Origin: Litoditis marina
Lineage: Eukaryota > Nematoda > Chromadorea > Rhabditida > Rhabditidae
Reading direction: 5' to 3'
Assembly (NCBI GenBank): GCA_964036275.1
Contig: OZ038440.1
Location: 8,345,690-8,409,689, forward strand
Length of the DNA: 64,000 nt
Under the pieces are notes generated by a model. It saw nothing but the letters and a program-made list of their open reading frames with translations. It was not told the DNA's origin and searched no databases. The position numbers and the translations under genes are program-made. Below are positions 1-12,573 of this stretch, one piece after another (within the stretch, counting starts at the first letter, position 1; each line of letters starts with the position of its first letter).

Positions 1-160
1 CTTGTTCTGAAACATATATAGATTGCGATGTGTTCACGTAATGTGAACGCTAGAAAATAGTCACTTCACCTAGACACTTTCTAAATCCACAAATTTGAAG
101 AATTTATGGAAGTGTGACTATTATTCTTTCACTTTTTCCAGTTTTCTGCCTGATTTTCCC
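1..160. other. Upstream of the first gene; exon acceptor at 141
   Basis: This is a non-coding stretch ending in a pyrimidine-rich acceptor (tttttccag, last base 141) with a 19-base lead to the ATG at 161. The acceptor may take a spliced leader or join to an exon left of the window. The 18 bases before the ATG are open in the same frame, so the N-terminus of the following gene may extend beyond the window. Confidence 0.5.
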
Positions 161-3100
161 ATGGACGCAGAAGCAAATGAAGATATGACTCTGGAGAATG
201 TGTCCCTTTCCGAACGATCGAATGCGGACGCACGGAGTGACGCGGCTGATGAACAACAGCAACAACAAAAACAACAAAAACCGAATGTAAGTAGTTTCAA
301 AAAGTGTACCAACCAACCAAGAAACAGTTACTACATTCGTTTTAGGCTGAGCAACAATGCCGAATGAAGGATATTATTTTCCCAAGCTAAATGCCGATTT
401 GTGGATGTATCATTTCTGTTTTTATAAAAACACTTTTTACAGGTGCTGACGCTGACTGCCTACAACCCTACAGAAATCACCAGTAAATCGTCAGAAGCAA
501 AGGTAATACTGACGTTTGCTAAATCAATAATCGAGCTGACCGAATAAATGAACGGAATAAAAAATAAAAAGCTGACCGGATAGACCCATAATACTGTGCT
601 GTATTATACGAAGTTCTGTGTGAGATTAAAATTCACGGGTCTGTTATGATGGTCTGTTACTGAACTTTATTCGATAGTCGCCCTTAAAGAGGTAAAAACA
701 TCAAATTTATATCGTTTTTGTTTTGTTAGATTGAAAAGATGGTGGTTTCAGCGTGGTCGCTCTCAAGCTCAAACAAAATCATCTATCTAAATATATTTAC
801 TTAAATTCACTCCTTAATAGGCTCACGGGATCAAACTACATGTGCTGGACGACGAGAAAGAGCCAGCTCCCTCCGAGAAATGGAAGAAGTGTCTTCTAAA
901 GTCTGGAATCGTTTGCGAGTTTGGATGTGAAACAAGAATTACGTGAGTTCGCACGCGTTGATGACATGATCACCTACGCATTTCTGACGCAATATATTTC
1001 CTATAAACCCATCTGAGCAGGTTCTCACTGATTTTGGCTTACTGAACGAGATGCTCTAAAGAAGAATAACATAGATTTCTTTGCGTATCCAATTTTTTGT
1101 GGTGTCCACACGTTTTCTGACCAACATTGTGGCTCGAGCAATTCAAATTCAAATTTTTTTTTACATTAAGCCAATAAAAGTTATGTTTTTTTCTCTTCAG
1201 CTGTCTCTGCCCTCTCAAAACACACGTTCTATTGTCGAGCGGAGGCTGTGTACTGAAGGACCGTATTTCGTCGTCGTGTCTCCGAAAAAGTGACGTCAAC
1301 GCAACTTGGGATCCAATCACCATGAATATCCTGGTAATTACCCCTATTTACGAGTGCTCACAACTCAGTTACCATAATAGTAATAACATTCATTATTAGT
1401 GAGATAGCAACATTATCTTGAGTAATGTGAGTGAAAGTAACATGAAAATATGCTTTTTTCTGTAATAAATGACATCTACTGATGCTGTTCGCCACATAAC
1501 GAATACCTCGCTATCACAAAGTAAATAGGATGAGCAGATGGAAAATTGTTGAATGCACACAAATCTATGCTTTCAGCGTTTTCGTTTTCACTGGTGATAC
1601 AAACCACATTGAATATAACTGTTTATTGCTATTATCACTATTTATTGATATAGTTTCGTTTCATGAGTGTTTTTCTTTTCAAAACTAACGAACATAACTT
1701 TTTTTGTCAGGTTCACAGTCCCGCAGCCAGCAACCACATTCGTAGCATGGCATCTGCAGACCGACTATTCGTGGAATTCGGTCGAGTTCGAAACGAACAC
1801 ATTCTGATGAGGAAGGGAAATCGCACTCTGGGCGGATTCGTATTCGATCAGAAAATAACACACAAAATGGTCATGGGCACTGAGGTACGGTCTTTGTTGC
1901 GTTAACAAGGACTCATACTAAAACTTCTTCAACAATGTAAATAGTATTTGCTTTCTACCCAAATTTGAGCCAAATTTCATAACCACATTTAAGCTGTTCG
2001 TTCGTCTGGCTTGGAAGATAATTGAGTACAACTACATTTCATACTGGAAGTCTACCATGTCGATGCGGAAACATACCTATACTTGTTCTAACTGCTGTTA
2101 GTTGATAAAAAGTGAATGAGTAACAAATAAAGAAGTTCAAAGTTATGATAATCGTGCGTCAGGTGAAAAACAAATTTTTCAGAAAATCATAGAAACCGGC
2201 ATCTTCTCACTGGAACCATTCATGTTTCACGTAAACGAGTCCGTGGATATCCAACATTTCGTCTACGGAATGAGAATTTGTACCTTTAATAGTCAAGTTA
2301 TCACGGTATGTTGATGAACTAATCTATATTCACGTTTACAACTAAATGTGTTTCAAATTCTGAAGTTATTGTTAAGGCTCAAAATAGTGGCACAGACGAC
2401 GTTTTATACGTCCCACTTCACCGTTTTGGTAGTTACGCACTTTCGAAGCTGAAGTATCTCAAAAAAACGTCTGACATTTCAACACAAAACATTCACATAG
2501 TGTCCATCTCGGTATTTTCTCTGTCAAGCGAGTTGTTATTTCTGTGAAGGGAAGCAAACGATATATTTACTGTATTTATTTTATAGGATCCATACAAATA
2601 CAGCTGGGATAGTGATGGCATCGAGGATGGTACCCCCAATATTGTTCAAGTTGGTTCCTCATCCATTTTTGAACTCGCTTTATAGAAAATATGCGAATCT
2701 GTAGAATGTTTGGATGAAACGGTGACAAAGAAAATGTTTCCTAGTTCACTCTAGTATGTTCGCTACCTCGACATTCCTGTACTGAACCGATTCTTCTGCA
2801 GAACCTTAAATTGAGTTACAGAAATAGAGGTCTTCAAAAACATATTTTTCTTACGCTTTGAACTTTTTTCACTTTCATTTCTTTTAGGTCACACAACTAT
2901 CCCCAATTTACTTCACAAACGACCTGAGAAGAGACAATATATCAGATTCGTATTGGAGAGCTTTCTTCAACATCGGCAAATTCACACTTTTGGTTGTGTT
3001 GGTGAGTGACCTTAGTTCACTTTCAATTTGAATCAAACGACTTTTTTTACTGGAAGGGGACATATAAAAATATCATTTTTCGAATGTTATCGACAATGAT

Positions 3101-3819
3101 GAGATTAAGCGTTACGATCGAGTAGAATGTACAGGAGGCAAAAAGTTAAGAGCCCGGTTATTCATAGTATCGATTACAGCAATGTGTTGAGATTTTTTTA
3201 TATTCACAACTTTTCAGGTGATTATCATGTTCCTTCTGGTGTACATCAACTGTTCACGAATCAAGTCATTGTACGACAGAAAACGGACACGCTACTTCCG
3301 GCCATACTATCTCGAACCGCAGGTAGGATCAGAACAATCGCAGGAACACCTCCAAGAATACTATGAAATTGTCTTGAAAACAAAACATGATAATCGAAGT
3401 ATATTTCAAAAGATATGTGGCGAGTAGTCATCTCAAAAAATTCCAATAAGAAGTCCAGGAAAAACACTGAAAGGGAATTAATAAAGATGTTTTTTCTCGA
3501 ATGTTCGATGAGGAATGTGAATCGACTATTTCTTGTTTTATCTCTCTGACCGTATTGAGTTGCTAGGAAAATTATGCCATTACTAACCTGATCGAAAACC
3601 TAATAACATTCTTGCCACATACTTACCATTTTTTCATGTTTAATCTTAGTGTGAACTGTATATGATTTTGTTTCTACAGTGCATGATCCTTCCTTTTTTC
3701 CCTAACTCGTTACTCATGAGTATAACTCGCAGGTGCACGTGACTCCCGCGAGTAGACAACCTGGGCTACACCGGACCGACCATGTTTCAAACTATGAAAC
3801 ACAGGCAAGGATGATCTGA
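161..3819 (+). CDS. Single-pass membrane protein of unknown family, 10 exons
   Basis: Exons 161-286, 443-502, 821-942, 1201-1333, 1711-1884, 2183-2305, 2587-2649, 2888-3001, 3218-3322 and 3733-3819 join in frame to 368 residues and TGA. I do not recognise the family. The N-terminus is acidic with a Gln/Lys run (residues about 32-41). A Cys-rich stretch (LLKSGIVCEFGCETRITCLC and following) spans about residues 88-135. One hydrophobic segment (FTLLVVLVIIMFLLVYI, about 299-315) is followed by a strongly basic tail (DRKRTRYFRPYY). By the positive-inside rule the tail is cytosolic and the large N-terminal part is lumenal or extracellular, which agrees with sequons NVS, NAT, NRT, NES and NIS. No signal peptide is visible after the ATG, so an upstream signal exon may be missing. 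Every junction has GT..AG and keeps phase, so the exon chain is well supported even though the function is unknown. Confidence 0.75.
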
Positions 3820-4320
3820 GAATATTAACTGTTGGAAATATTATACGTTAGTGATCTTTCTGAACTCGGAAACAGATTTGTATCCTAACACCTTTTTTAC
3901 TTTTTGTTCTTTGATCGAAAATTCGCGGTATGGACGAGTCAACAAATTCATAGAAAATCTGAGGATTGTTCGATACTAGGGGCACGTAATGTTTTTAAGG
4001 TTTACCACCGTTCCAGAGTGCTATGATATTGTTTTTGAGAGCACCTACAGAAATGTGTGTTTTGCTTAGTTTATCATTATTAATAATAATGTTTTTCCAT
4101 ACCATAGTACAAACTTTGTTCAAAATCGTAGTCAGTTACCCGAAGCTAAATGTTTCCTCCTTTTCTCTTCAGAATTGGTGTTTGAGCTATGAAATGCATT
4201 TACAATGTTTATATAAGTTTGAAAACTGTAAAAAAATGTTTTTAGTTTCACTCTTTAGATGCCTTTGTGATCAACACGTGTATACTTCCATTATCTCATT
4301 TCAAATTATGTATTGATTGT

Positions 4321-4326
4321 AATAAA
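4321..4326 (+). terminator. Possible polyadenylation signal of the first gene
   Basis: AATAAA lies 500 bases after the TGA at 3817-3819. No nearer canonical hexamer was seen. The assignment to this gene is an inference from position. Confidence 0.3.
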
Positions 4327-7300
4327 CTAGAATATAAATATTTCACTTCAGTTGTTTTTCTCCCTTTTTGGAATCAATTCTCTCCGTAACTTGTTCCCAG
4401 GAGGCTTATTTTGAAGTAGAACTCATCGAGATTTCATTACCGGTTAGATAGTGTGGTGAATTGAGAGGGTGGTAGAGATGACGTGCGTTGGCAGCCGGCC
4501 ATCGATCTCTCTTCTCCCCTCAGGCAACGGGGCCTCCGCCACAATACTCGTTTAATATGGTGATGTCATCAGGCGGCTCGCGCACACTACTAGTGTATTT
4601 CCCGTGAAACGTGAAATTCACGTTTGTTCATCATTTCTTGTCACGTTTTTGTACGTAAGGTTGTCCACTGGGCACAATACTTGTTTAATAAATGGCGATG
4701 TAATCATGCACATACTCCGCGTCAACAGCTCACGTATCTCACATTTGCACGTGTATCACACGTGGAACGACTTATTCTTATTGAGATGTTTGGGAGGTTT
4801 TTCATGATTGTCCTACCTTTCACGTTTTTGTACGTAAGACGGTCCGCGGTTTAAATTACGTACTGTCGTTCTGGGTCGCGCAAGGTGAAACAGTCGTCGT
4901 GTTCTGCTCTACCTGTGTTTGTAGTTTGATCCAGGCTATTCTCAGTTCATCAGACACAGCTTGAGGATGGCAGCACCCATCAGATAAATGTTCATGATGA
5001 AAAAGTAGAGAAAGCATCGCGTGCACTTCTTGCAGTACATTACTTTTAGGAGTCTATCAATATTTATGATTCCTTGATCGTATCTTCTTGTCTGGCAGTT
5101 TTTTCAGCGCAGTTTCTCTCTTGTTCCCTTCAGGTATCAATCAAAAACTCACTATACGTGTCGTCACCAAGCGTAGGCAGCCAGATTAGCAGGACTTTTC
5201 TTCCTGATTCAAGAATGGCGAATGTAACAGGGGAAATTTTCCGTATCGTGGGCGATCGGTACACTTTGTTTCAATTGTCGAGCTTTCAAATTGTTTCATG
5301 AAGCTTTTATGTCCGAAACTTGGTTGAGTTTGTATTCATAAAAGTGAAAAACAGACTTCCAGGAGTCTGGACACTTTCCAATAGTTTTTACAGGCCAAAA
5401 AGTCCACTTTAAACTTATTAAGTTAGTGGAACTTCCACTCCACTGCCACAAACTTTTTCCATCCCCACCCAACCATCTCACCAACTTTTATGAAATTGTA
5501 TTCACTACTGTACTACAATCTTCGACCTCATGCGTCGGTTTGGAAAACCTCATTGGAAAGATCAAAGATCGAGGAAAACTTTCGGGAAAACGCGCTCGGA
5601 ACGTCCTGAAATTAGTTTGATTATCCGCGGCGAGCCTTACTCTTTCTTCGTACCCACTACTACGACAGCATTCACTTAGCCATATTGGTTGAACTCATAA
5701 TACATGCTGTCGGTATGAAAAATGCTCTTTATTCTGGCATCTGCCTGCTTCAAAGAGCAAGTGATCAAGATGAGATTTTCTCATGTAGAGTGGGTATTTT
5801 TTTCCATTTGCTCCATTTGTTTCGAAGAAGTGGAACTCTGTCGGAAAAAGTGGTTTGTTCCATTTTTCCGTTCCTCAGTAGTTCAACCTCAGAACGCCTA
5901 GAGAACGTCTGATTGTAGAAAAATCGATTTACTTCCGGAACCCCCGAATCTTTAATGAATTTGCCGGCTTCCTACGTAATTCCTTTAGAAATTGTCATCG
6001 ATTTGGCACTGAAAGATGTTAATTAGTTCCCGAGGGAAAACTAATTAGATAGAGCTGGCCATACGCACACATGCCATTTTCGCTCAAATTGTATCACTTT
6101 TAAGTTGTTTACAATAATATTTTACTTGCATCATGTTGTTCGTTTTTAACAGAAGGAACATCATGAATAGGCATAGAAAATTGGCTACTATCAATAATTT
6201 AGTAAACTACTAGTACTAAAATTTATCACCGATAATTCAGTAGTGAGTTATAAGATTTTTGATTTTTGATTTTTGAGTATTATGACTATCAATTCAGTAT
6301 CTAAATTGTGATATTTTACTGAAAAATACTGAAATGATACTAACTCTAAACAATCGATAACCGTTCCATGGAAAGGATGTCGATAGTTTAGTAATAATTT
6401 GATAACATTTCACTAGAAACCGACTTCCTGTGGGCGAAGGGTCGTTTTACGGAAAACGTTTTTACTGGTATAACTATTGAACAAATATTATTTTATTATT
6501 CTTTCGGTGCAAAGTCATCATTTCTAAAATTAGGACACTAAGTAAGATTATAGGTTTATCTAGCCACACTGACTTTCTATTTGTAGTATTTTCCCCTAGT
6601 TGAACTATCATTCGACCGGGATGAGAATTGAGTACAATTCAAGAACGGAATCTTCCCTCATGAGAATTCAACAACATCTAATAAACTGAAAGTGGCTCTA
6701 TTCTAAACCCAGCTACATTCCTTCTTGATATTTCCATAAAACTGTCAAAAAAAGCCTAATAGATATGCATATTGAAGGTTTTCATGAACTTCATGTTTGA
6801 TCGCTCCCACTTTGTACAGCAGAACCCATACATTCCATTACTCGTGATATACCCGGCAAAACGAATTACTATTTGTTCATGAGATAATTGGATGATCAGC
6901 GCTCATTCAATTCGTAATAAACTTACTTGCATGTGATGACTTTTCTTTTTCGATCTCTTCGGCAGGCAGCTCATGAGTTCGACGATCGTACTTTTCGCCA
7001 CTCATGGGATTTTGTAAATTTCGCGTTCAAAGGTCAATTCGAAACTCGACACACGAAGTTCAGAGTTTGATGCGACTTTCGAGTTTTCTTTCAACAACCC
7101 CTGTCGTAACCATGTTTTTTGGCGATATTCTCAACCAGTTTTCTACGTTTTAAACTATATCTTACCGCTTCTTTTCTCAAGGGTTGAGTTAGTTTCAAGT
7201 AAACTGCTAATCAAACGCATAATCACGTGAAACTATAAGAAACTGAAAGGACAAGAGCGAAAGTGCGGATGTTTCCAACGTTCAACGTTTCACGCTATGT

Positions 7301-8611
7301 GACATTTCCATATTAGTGTTCTAGCAAATAGCAATAGAGATGAATTTGCCTCTGTTCAGAATAGAGAAAACGCGCAGGAACCCTTTAGAAGAAATTCAAG
7401 TTCAGCACGTACATTCCGAGCAATGACTGACCAAGAAATTAATTTTCTTGCTTTTCTGTTCTTGGGATTTTCTGGCAATTAAATACCGAATCTATTCAGA
7501 AAGACAATTAAGTTAACGCAATCTGAAAGAAGCGAAGAGAAAAGTCTTTGTGTCTTTGTGCTTTGGTTCTGTTACCTGGCAAGATAGTGAAAATGAGAAA
7601 AATTTTAATATAGAATTTCATTTTGATTTGGTGAGAAACTTTAGCTCCCACTATTTGTCAATATTGCATTAAAGCCGTGGCAAGAAACGAATCTGAAAAG
7701 CTGCCACGCACGGTGTTTGTTTTATGTAAGAAAATCGAAAAATTATACTTAAACTTCGCCTTTTCATTTTGTTTTTATTACGCGCACAACTCCGAGCTGT
7801 TGGTTGAATGCAATGTTCCGTGAAATTTGTGAAACACATCAGCAGCATTATAGAAATTCACATCCACTTACTATCGTGTTACTACATCGTTGTTCATCAA
7901 CAACATCCAATTGAATTGAGTTTTCTGTCGTCATTAAGCATTTATTTCTGTTCGTCGCATGAATAAACAATGAGCCGCTTCCGTCAAATACGTGACGCAG
8001 CCCCACGTAATTCGCATTGAATGAGTATCTTTAGATGTAAATGACGGGATAAAGTGCGGGATTACGTTTTTTTTTCGTTCTATTACGAAGTTTCCTCCCT
8101 CACAAGTTATTCTCCTTATGCTTTGAAACGAGTGGAACTCGTGTAGGGAACGACCGTTCGTCACAACAATCTGGTAAAAGTAGGTGTTTTTGGTGTTTTT
8201 GGTGTAGACAAAATCTACCAATAAAAAATTATTATAGGTTTTACCCAGTACTGTAAATATTGATAATTTTCGCTTTTATCGCCATACCTGTTTCCTTTCA
8301 TTGACTGATTGAACCTTTCCTAAATTTATCTATTTGACCTGTTCACTGAAGTCTGGACGTCTTTGTTTAATCCTCCAATGAGTTTCGTCTTAAAATCTAA
8401 TAAAATCTAAACTGTCTGTTACAGATCTCCGTAATCTCAATAGGAAGCCCGTAGTATGACTGGGTTCCGACTTGGATGTGGGGGCAAAAAGGAGAAACTC
8501 TCTCCCTCCGGCCTCACCAAGCCCACTGCTCTTGTGGACGAGGCAAGTATAGTGGTAGACCGATTCAAATGAGAGGAGTACACAGCGCGTAAATTTTGGA
8601 CAGAAAATTAT

Positions 8612-8681
8612 TTTCACGGGAATCGAACCCGTGGCGAGTAGGATTGTAGTACCGCCACACTGTCACTGCGCTAAGTGGGCC
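8612..8681 (-). repeat. tRNA-derived SINE head or pseudo-tRNA
   Basis: On the minus strand an A-box-like TTAGCGCAGTGACAG is followed about 35 bases later by a perfect B box, GGTTCGATTCC. The acceptor ends (GGCCCAC against GTGAAAA) do not pair, so this is not a working tRNA gene. Confidence 0.5.
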
Positions 8682-9971
8682 AACCTTTGCAATGCCCGGG
8701 AAGGTTAGATATGTGAACAACTCTAGATATTGAATGAAAGAAAGCATTTATAGTCAGTTAATATATACGATAGATTTAAAACGTTTCAGGATAGTAAATA
8801 AAAAATTGTAGAGTAGATTTTCAACTTTTTGAAAATGCTTTATGAAAAAAAAACCTCCCATTTACATATTTCTTTTTTCTAATATCTTTGCTATGGTTTG
8901 ACAATAATAGTGTTCAATAATTGAGCTTATTTAAAAAGAATAAACCCACACTACATTGAAAAAAGAATGTGAAAGCACAATGCAATGGCAGAATTTCCAA
9001 CAAATTGGTATTGATTGATGCCATCTGCGCGCCCCTGCTAACACCCGATCAACTCATAACACCGTCTTTTCACCCGATTATCCGTGGTCCACGACTATAT
9101 CTTGCATTATAAACAAAATAAAGTACTACAGAAAATAGAAGAAAAAAAATCTCTTGGGGACGAGGTGTTACGCAAGAAGTCTATTTTGATGGTCTGGATA
9201 AATATCTACGCACGAAAACTATAGATAGTAAATATTTGCTATCGAATAATTCGATTTCCAGCAATTCAACACACAAAATACTTATTGAACTTTTTGAAAG
9301 AGGAAAATCTTTGGAGGGTTGGAAAGTCGTTTATGGAAAACTAGTCGGCGAAACAACAACGGAATTGATCGAGATGCATAGATGCAAACGACACCTTTTT
9401 TGTTCGAAAATGGGAAATAAGTTGAATAGTATGATAAGTTTCGTAGTTTACTTTTACTTCAATAATCACTGTTCGAAATTATTAATAATTTGTAGAAAAT
9501 ATGAGAAGTGTTTCAGGTATCCGCCCCTCGCGGGTTCGGAATTCGTAGTTATCTTCACCAATTTTATCTTTCTCCCACCGTTGAAGACATCGAACAAAGT
9601 GGAGCCTGGTATGCTTATTGAGCTCAAAATGAGAGTCAAATCATAGTTTTTTCATAGTAGAAAAAATGTGCTCAGTAAGCGATGTACTCAAAATTGTTTT
9701 TACAGTGATTCCTTAGAACGCTAGTAATAAAAACAACGGTTCCTCATACTACACAAACACCTCTACCAGAGAAATATATCGTACATGAAATTGTACTTTC
9801 AACCCAGCAGTACCAACTACCTACGACACTACTAGTACTGGACGTAGTGGCAATAGTGAAAGGTGCTGGTATCTTGGAGCTTTTTAAAAATAGTTCAGTA
9901 TATATTCTGTTTGAAGGTATCTGCTACCCCCTCCCCCCGCTCAACGTCGTGGGCTGTTCATCTGTAGAGTT

Positions 9972-12171
9972 ATGACTGTTATTGGTGAGTTTTTACGAAC
10001 GTTGACTTTGAACAAAAATCGATGCTTTCCATATGAAAATTAATCCCCATCTGTGAGGTGATCTAAAGCAGGGCTGTACGGTGTGGTTATCCTATCGCGC
10101 TGTGTTTGTAGTTTGAACCCATTGCTTTTCGGGCAGTATTCCTGAATTAAGCCAAATTCCGAGATCAAACTACAATAATCATTCACTCACTCCCTATAAA
10201 CCTTAAAATGTATTTCAGGCCTTTTCCTCCTAGTGGCCGGTGCTGTTTTGATCATCATCGGACATTCGTGGCCCCACGAAGGAGTTGAAGCCTCCATCAC
10301 CCGCATTGTCATCTATGAGGTCAGTTATTGATTTTCAGTGTTTTGAGTTTCAACTACACTATTCCACTCTGAGCTTGAAAAATGGACGCTACAGGGCACC
10401 GTAGTGAAATCATTGGAGTGGTGAGCTCATCCTGATCCCCTGTTGATATTTTGATCACATAAGTTACCTATTTTTCGTTATGTGAAAATACTGATTTTCC
10501 AAGTATAACCATAACAATTTTTATAAAAACAACTATTGAACTGAATAATTTATTAGTTAATGAAGAATTATTATACTGAGCTCTCGAGTTCAGGACGAGG
10601 ATGGAGGATATTACGTGCCCGAAGACCGTCTTCAGCAAATGCTTCTCGACCCTATGCGTCACTGGAAAACTGCCGGTACCTTACTTTCTTGTTTCAAGAG
10701 TAGAAGTTCAATTGAACTTTTCTCCGTAAACTATTAACAGTATCCACATTCTTCTATCTGTTGTCTCACAGACTCAAAAACGATTATACCACTAGAAAAT
10801 TTATAAGTTTAGCTTCCTTGACCGTGCAACCAGCAAATCGCATCAAGTTAAAAACTGGAATCAACAAAAGAACGACCTGCTATAATTTTTATCGAGCACA
10901 CGAAAAGACTGCATCGGAGGATGATAAGGTTTAATGAAAATACTATACAATAGCTTACTTAAAAATAATTTTTGTGTTTCCCAGGTCTCTGTGTCTTTGC
11001 CCTGGGCGCCCTGCTCCTTGCCGTTTCCCTCATGATTCCCACCGTGGCCGCCTGCCTCGGATCCCAACTACTAGCCGGCTTCATCAGCGAGGACAACACC
11101 CCCAATGAGCCGCCCGTCAGAATATATCCCACCGAGAAGAGTACCGTATCCACGTCGAGGTAACACATTTTCACGTGCTTCTGGCTCTCGCCGTGAAAAT
11201 TCGAATGTGTGGTCTTTTTATGAACCTCAAATTCGGTAATCCCTCTCCAAATCATATCAAGAACGATGTTATACGCGTTTACCGGGGCTTGTGGTGCTTG
11301 TTGTAGGAAGTTCAAATATATAGACTTTTTTAAACAGAAGTGCTCTATCCAAATCGAAATAACGTTCTCCACACACGTCACCTTACGTTCTTCGCGTGCT
11401 TGTAGACCTTTAGAGCGATCATTGAAACTTGACCTATACTGGTTTCTTAAAACAAATGTGCTCCGTAATCCTTGTTTTTGGCTTAAACACAGTCATCAGA
11501 AATGTTGTATATCCATAAATGTCATCGGAAATTATTGGAACCCACGCGGGCATATGTTCACTCTTTTCCCAAGGGGGCAAATCAATCATCTGAAGCTGGA
11601 GTTCAGCCGTTCTAACACATAATTATTAGTTTCTCAAAAACAATGGGAGTTGTACCTTACTGACATCATTGATTGTTGTTGTGTTAAACCTAAAGATACC
11701 AAAAGTTTTTTGCGCTGCAGGTACAGTACTCGTTCTCTCTAAAGTACATTCTCATAGAAATCGTGCAGTTCTGACTAACACAAAAAATTTCTCCGCCGGT
11801 GGTGAAAATTCGAACGGCATTTCAAAAATCTTCGTTCTGTCTTCCCTTTCTTTATTTCTCGTCGAAATAGACCAATTTTTTCATGCAATATCTTCAGAAG
11901 AGGTTAAGTTGTTTTTCTCTGAGGTACCCAAATTATTAACTGCTCTGAAGGTCATGTTAAACTAATTACCGGTACTCTATGCACAATCTATTAATAATAA
12001 TGTCTAATGTTCAAAACAATGTTTATTATTTAAAAAAATTCCAATATTTATAACAATTTGCAATATTTCAGCGGCCCGGTGCCAGTGATGGAAGCCATTG
12101 CCAAGGTACAGCCGAACGAGAAGAAGGAGGTCTCAGCCGACCTTCTCGGAGACGACGACACACAACAATAA
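9972..12171 (+). CDS. Two-helix membrane protein, 5 exons, 156 aa
   Basis: Exons 9972-9984, 10219-10319, 10594-10675, 10985-11159 and 12072-12171 join in frame to 156 residues and TAA. The product has TM1 at about residues 5-19 (GLFLLVAGAVLIIIGHSW), a loop of about 45 residues with an acidic patch (YEDEDGGYYVPEDR) and TM2 at about 66-91 (GLCVFALGALLLAVSLMIP). A hydrophilic tail of about 65 residues is Pro/Thr-rich and ends acidic (LLGDDDTQQ). TM exons are GC-richer than flanking DNA, as expected for constrained coding sequence. A hairpin topology with both ends cytosolic is inferred. The first exon is only 13 bases, so the start is the weakest part; no upstream in-frame exon was found. The family is not recognised; it resembles small TMEM-type proteins. 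Confidence 0.75.
10076..10175. repeat. MITE-1 copy in intron 1 of the two-helix gene
   Basis: TGTTTGTAGTTTGA at the left and GATCAAACTACAA at the right form inverted ends around a variable centre. A leading tract (TACGGTGTGG..CGCTGTG) matches other copies at 14756, 16602 and, inverted, 36805 and 60606. Confidence 0.6.
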
Positions 12172-12177
12172 ACAAAC

Positions 12178-12183
12178 AATAAA
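12178..12183 (+). terminator. Polyadenylation signal(s) of the two-helix gene
   Basis: AATAAA occurs at 12167-12172, overlapping the TAA stop, and again at 12178-12183. The second is the better placed for a short 3' UTR. Confidence 0.5.
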
Positions 12184-12423
12184 CACACACAAATAGAGGA
12201 AAATCAACAGGTTTGTAAACCAGTGAAAACCATACTGATCTTCTATGATAAGTTCACGTACTAGTGGTGAGTTTTCTCAAACCGAATTTTCCGCATCGAA
12301 CTGCACCAAATAGTTTATGCATGAGCAAGAACATCCGAATGTTCTCCCTGTGAAAACTTCTTTACTGTTCTCCCTGTGAAAACTTGTAAACTCGTAGTTA
12401 TGATACCAATTCATATTTCTGCA

Positions 12424-12573
12424 TTATGTAACTATTATTATTATTAATACCAATATTATTTGGTTTCCAGATCTATCATATCTACCTGTTCCTATCCCCA
12501 TCTGGTGGTCCCGATAGTTTTCATAGAACGGCGGGCGCCCGCCAACACCGCCCACCCCGCCCATTTTACTCAT
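12424..12573 (-). CDS. Possible 49-aa ORF after a trans-splice-like acceptor
   Basis: On the minus strand TTTTTCAG is followed at once by ATG, the usual context of a trans-spliced nematode start. The first 37 residues look protein-like (MSKMGGVGGVGGRPPFYENY, then RDHQMG). The last dozen (Ile-rich) come from a TAA/ATT-rich tract and may be read-through into an intron, since a GTAGAT donor occurs after GGAACAG. No matching downstream exon was found. It is either a tiny gene, the first exon of a gene, or chance. Confidence 0.3.
   Translation of the reverse strand: MSKMGGVGGVGGRPPFYENYRDHQMGIGTGRYDRSGNQIILVLIIIIVT

Larger units (their letters stand above)
3820..9971. other. Intergenic, about 6.1 kb
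   Basis: I see no convincing exon chain. A possible polyadenylation signal lies at 4321. Imperfectly repeated segments occur at 4530-4860 (ACAATACT[C/T]GTTTAATA twice; CACGTTTTTGTACGTAAG twice). A MITE-1 fragment lies near 4914-4936 and a tRNA-like SINE head at 8612-8681. Open frames here (for example 5074-5301, 7934-8221, 9236-9646) are AT-rich, lack clean splice context and look accidental. Confidence 0.55.

Noticed and set aside
9236..9646. 136-codon open frame
   Set aside because: It has no ATG at its start, AT-rich composition, no splice partners and no recognisable motif.
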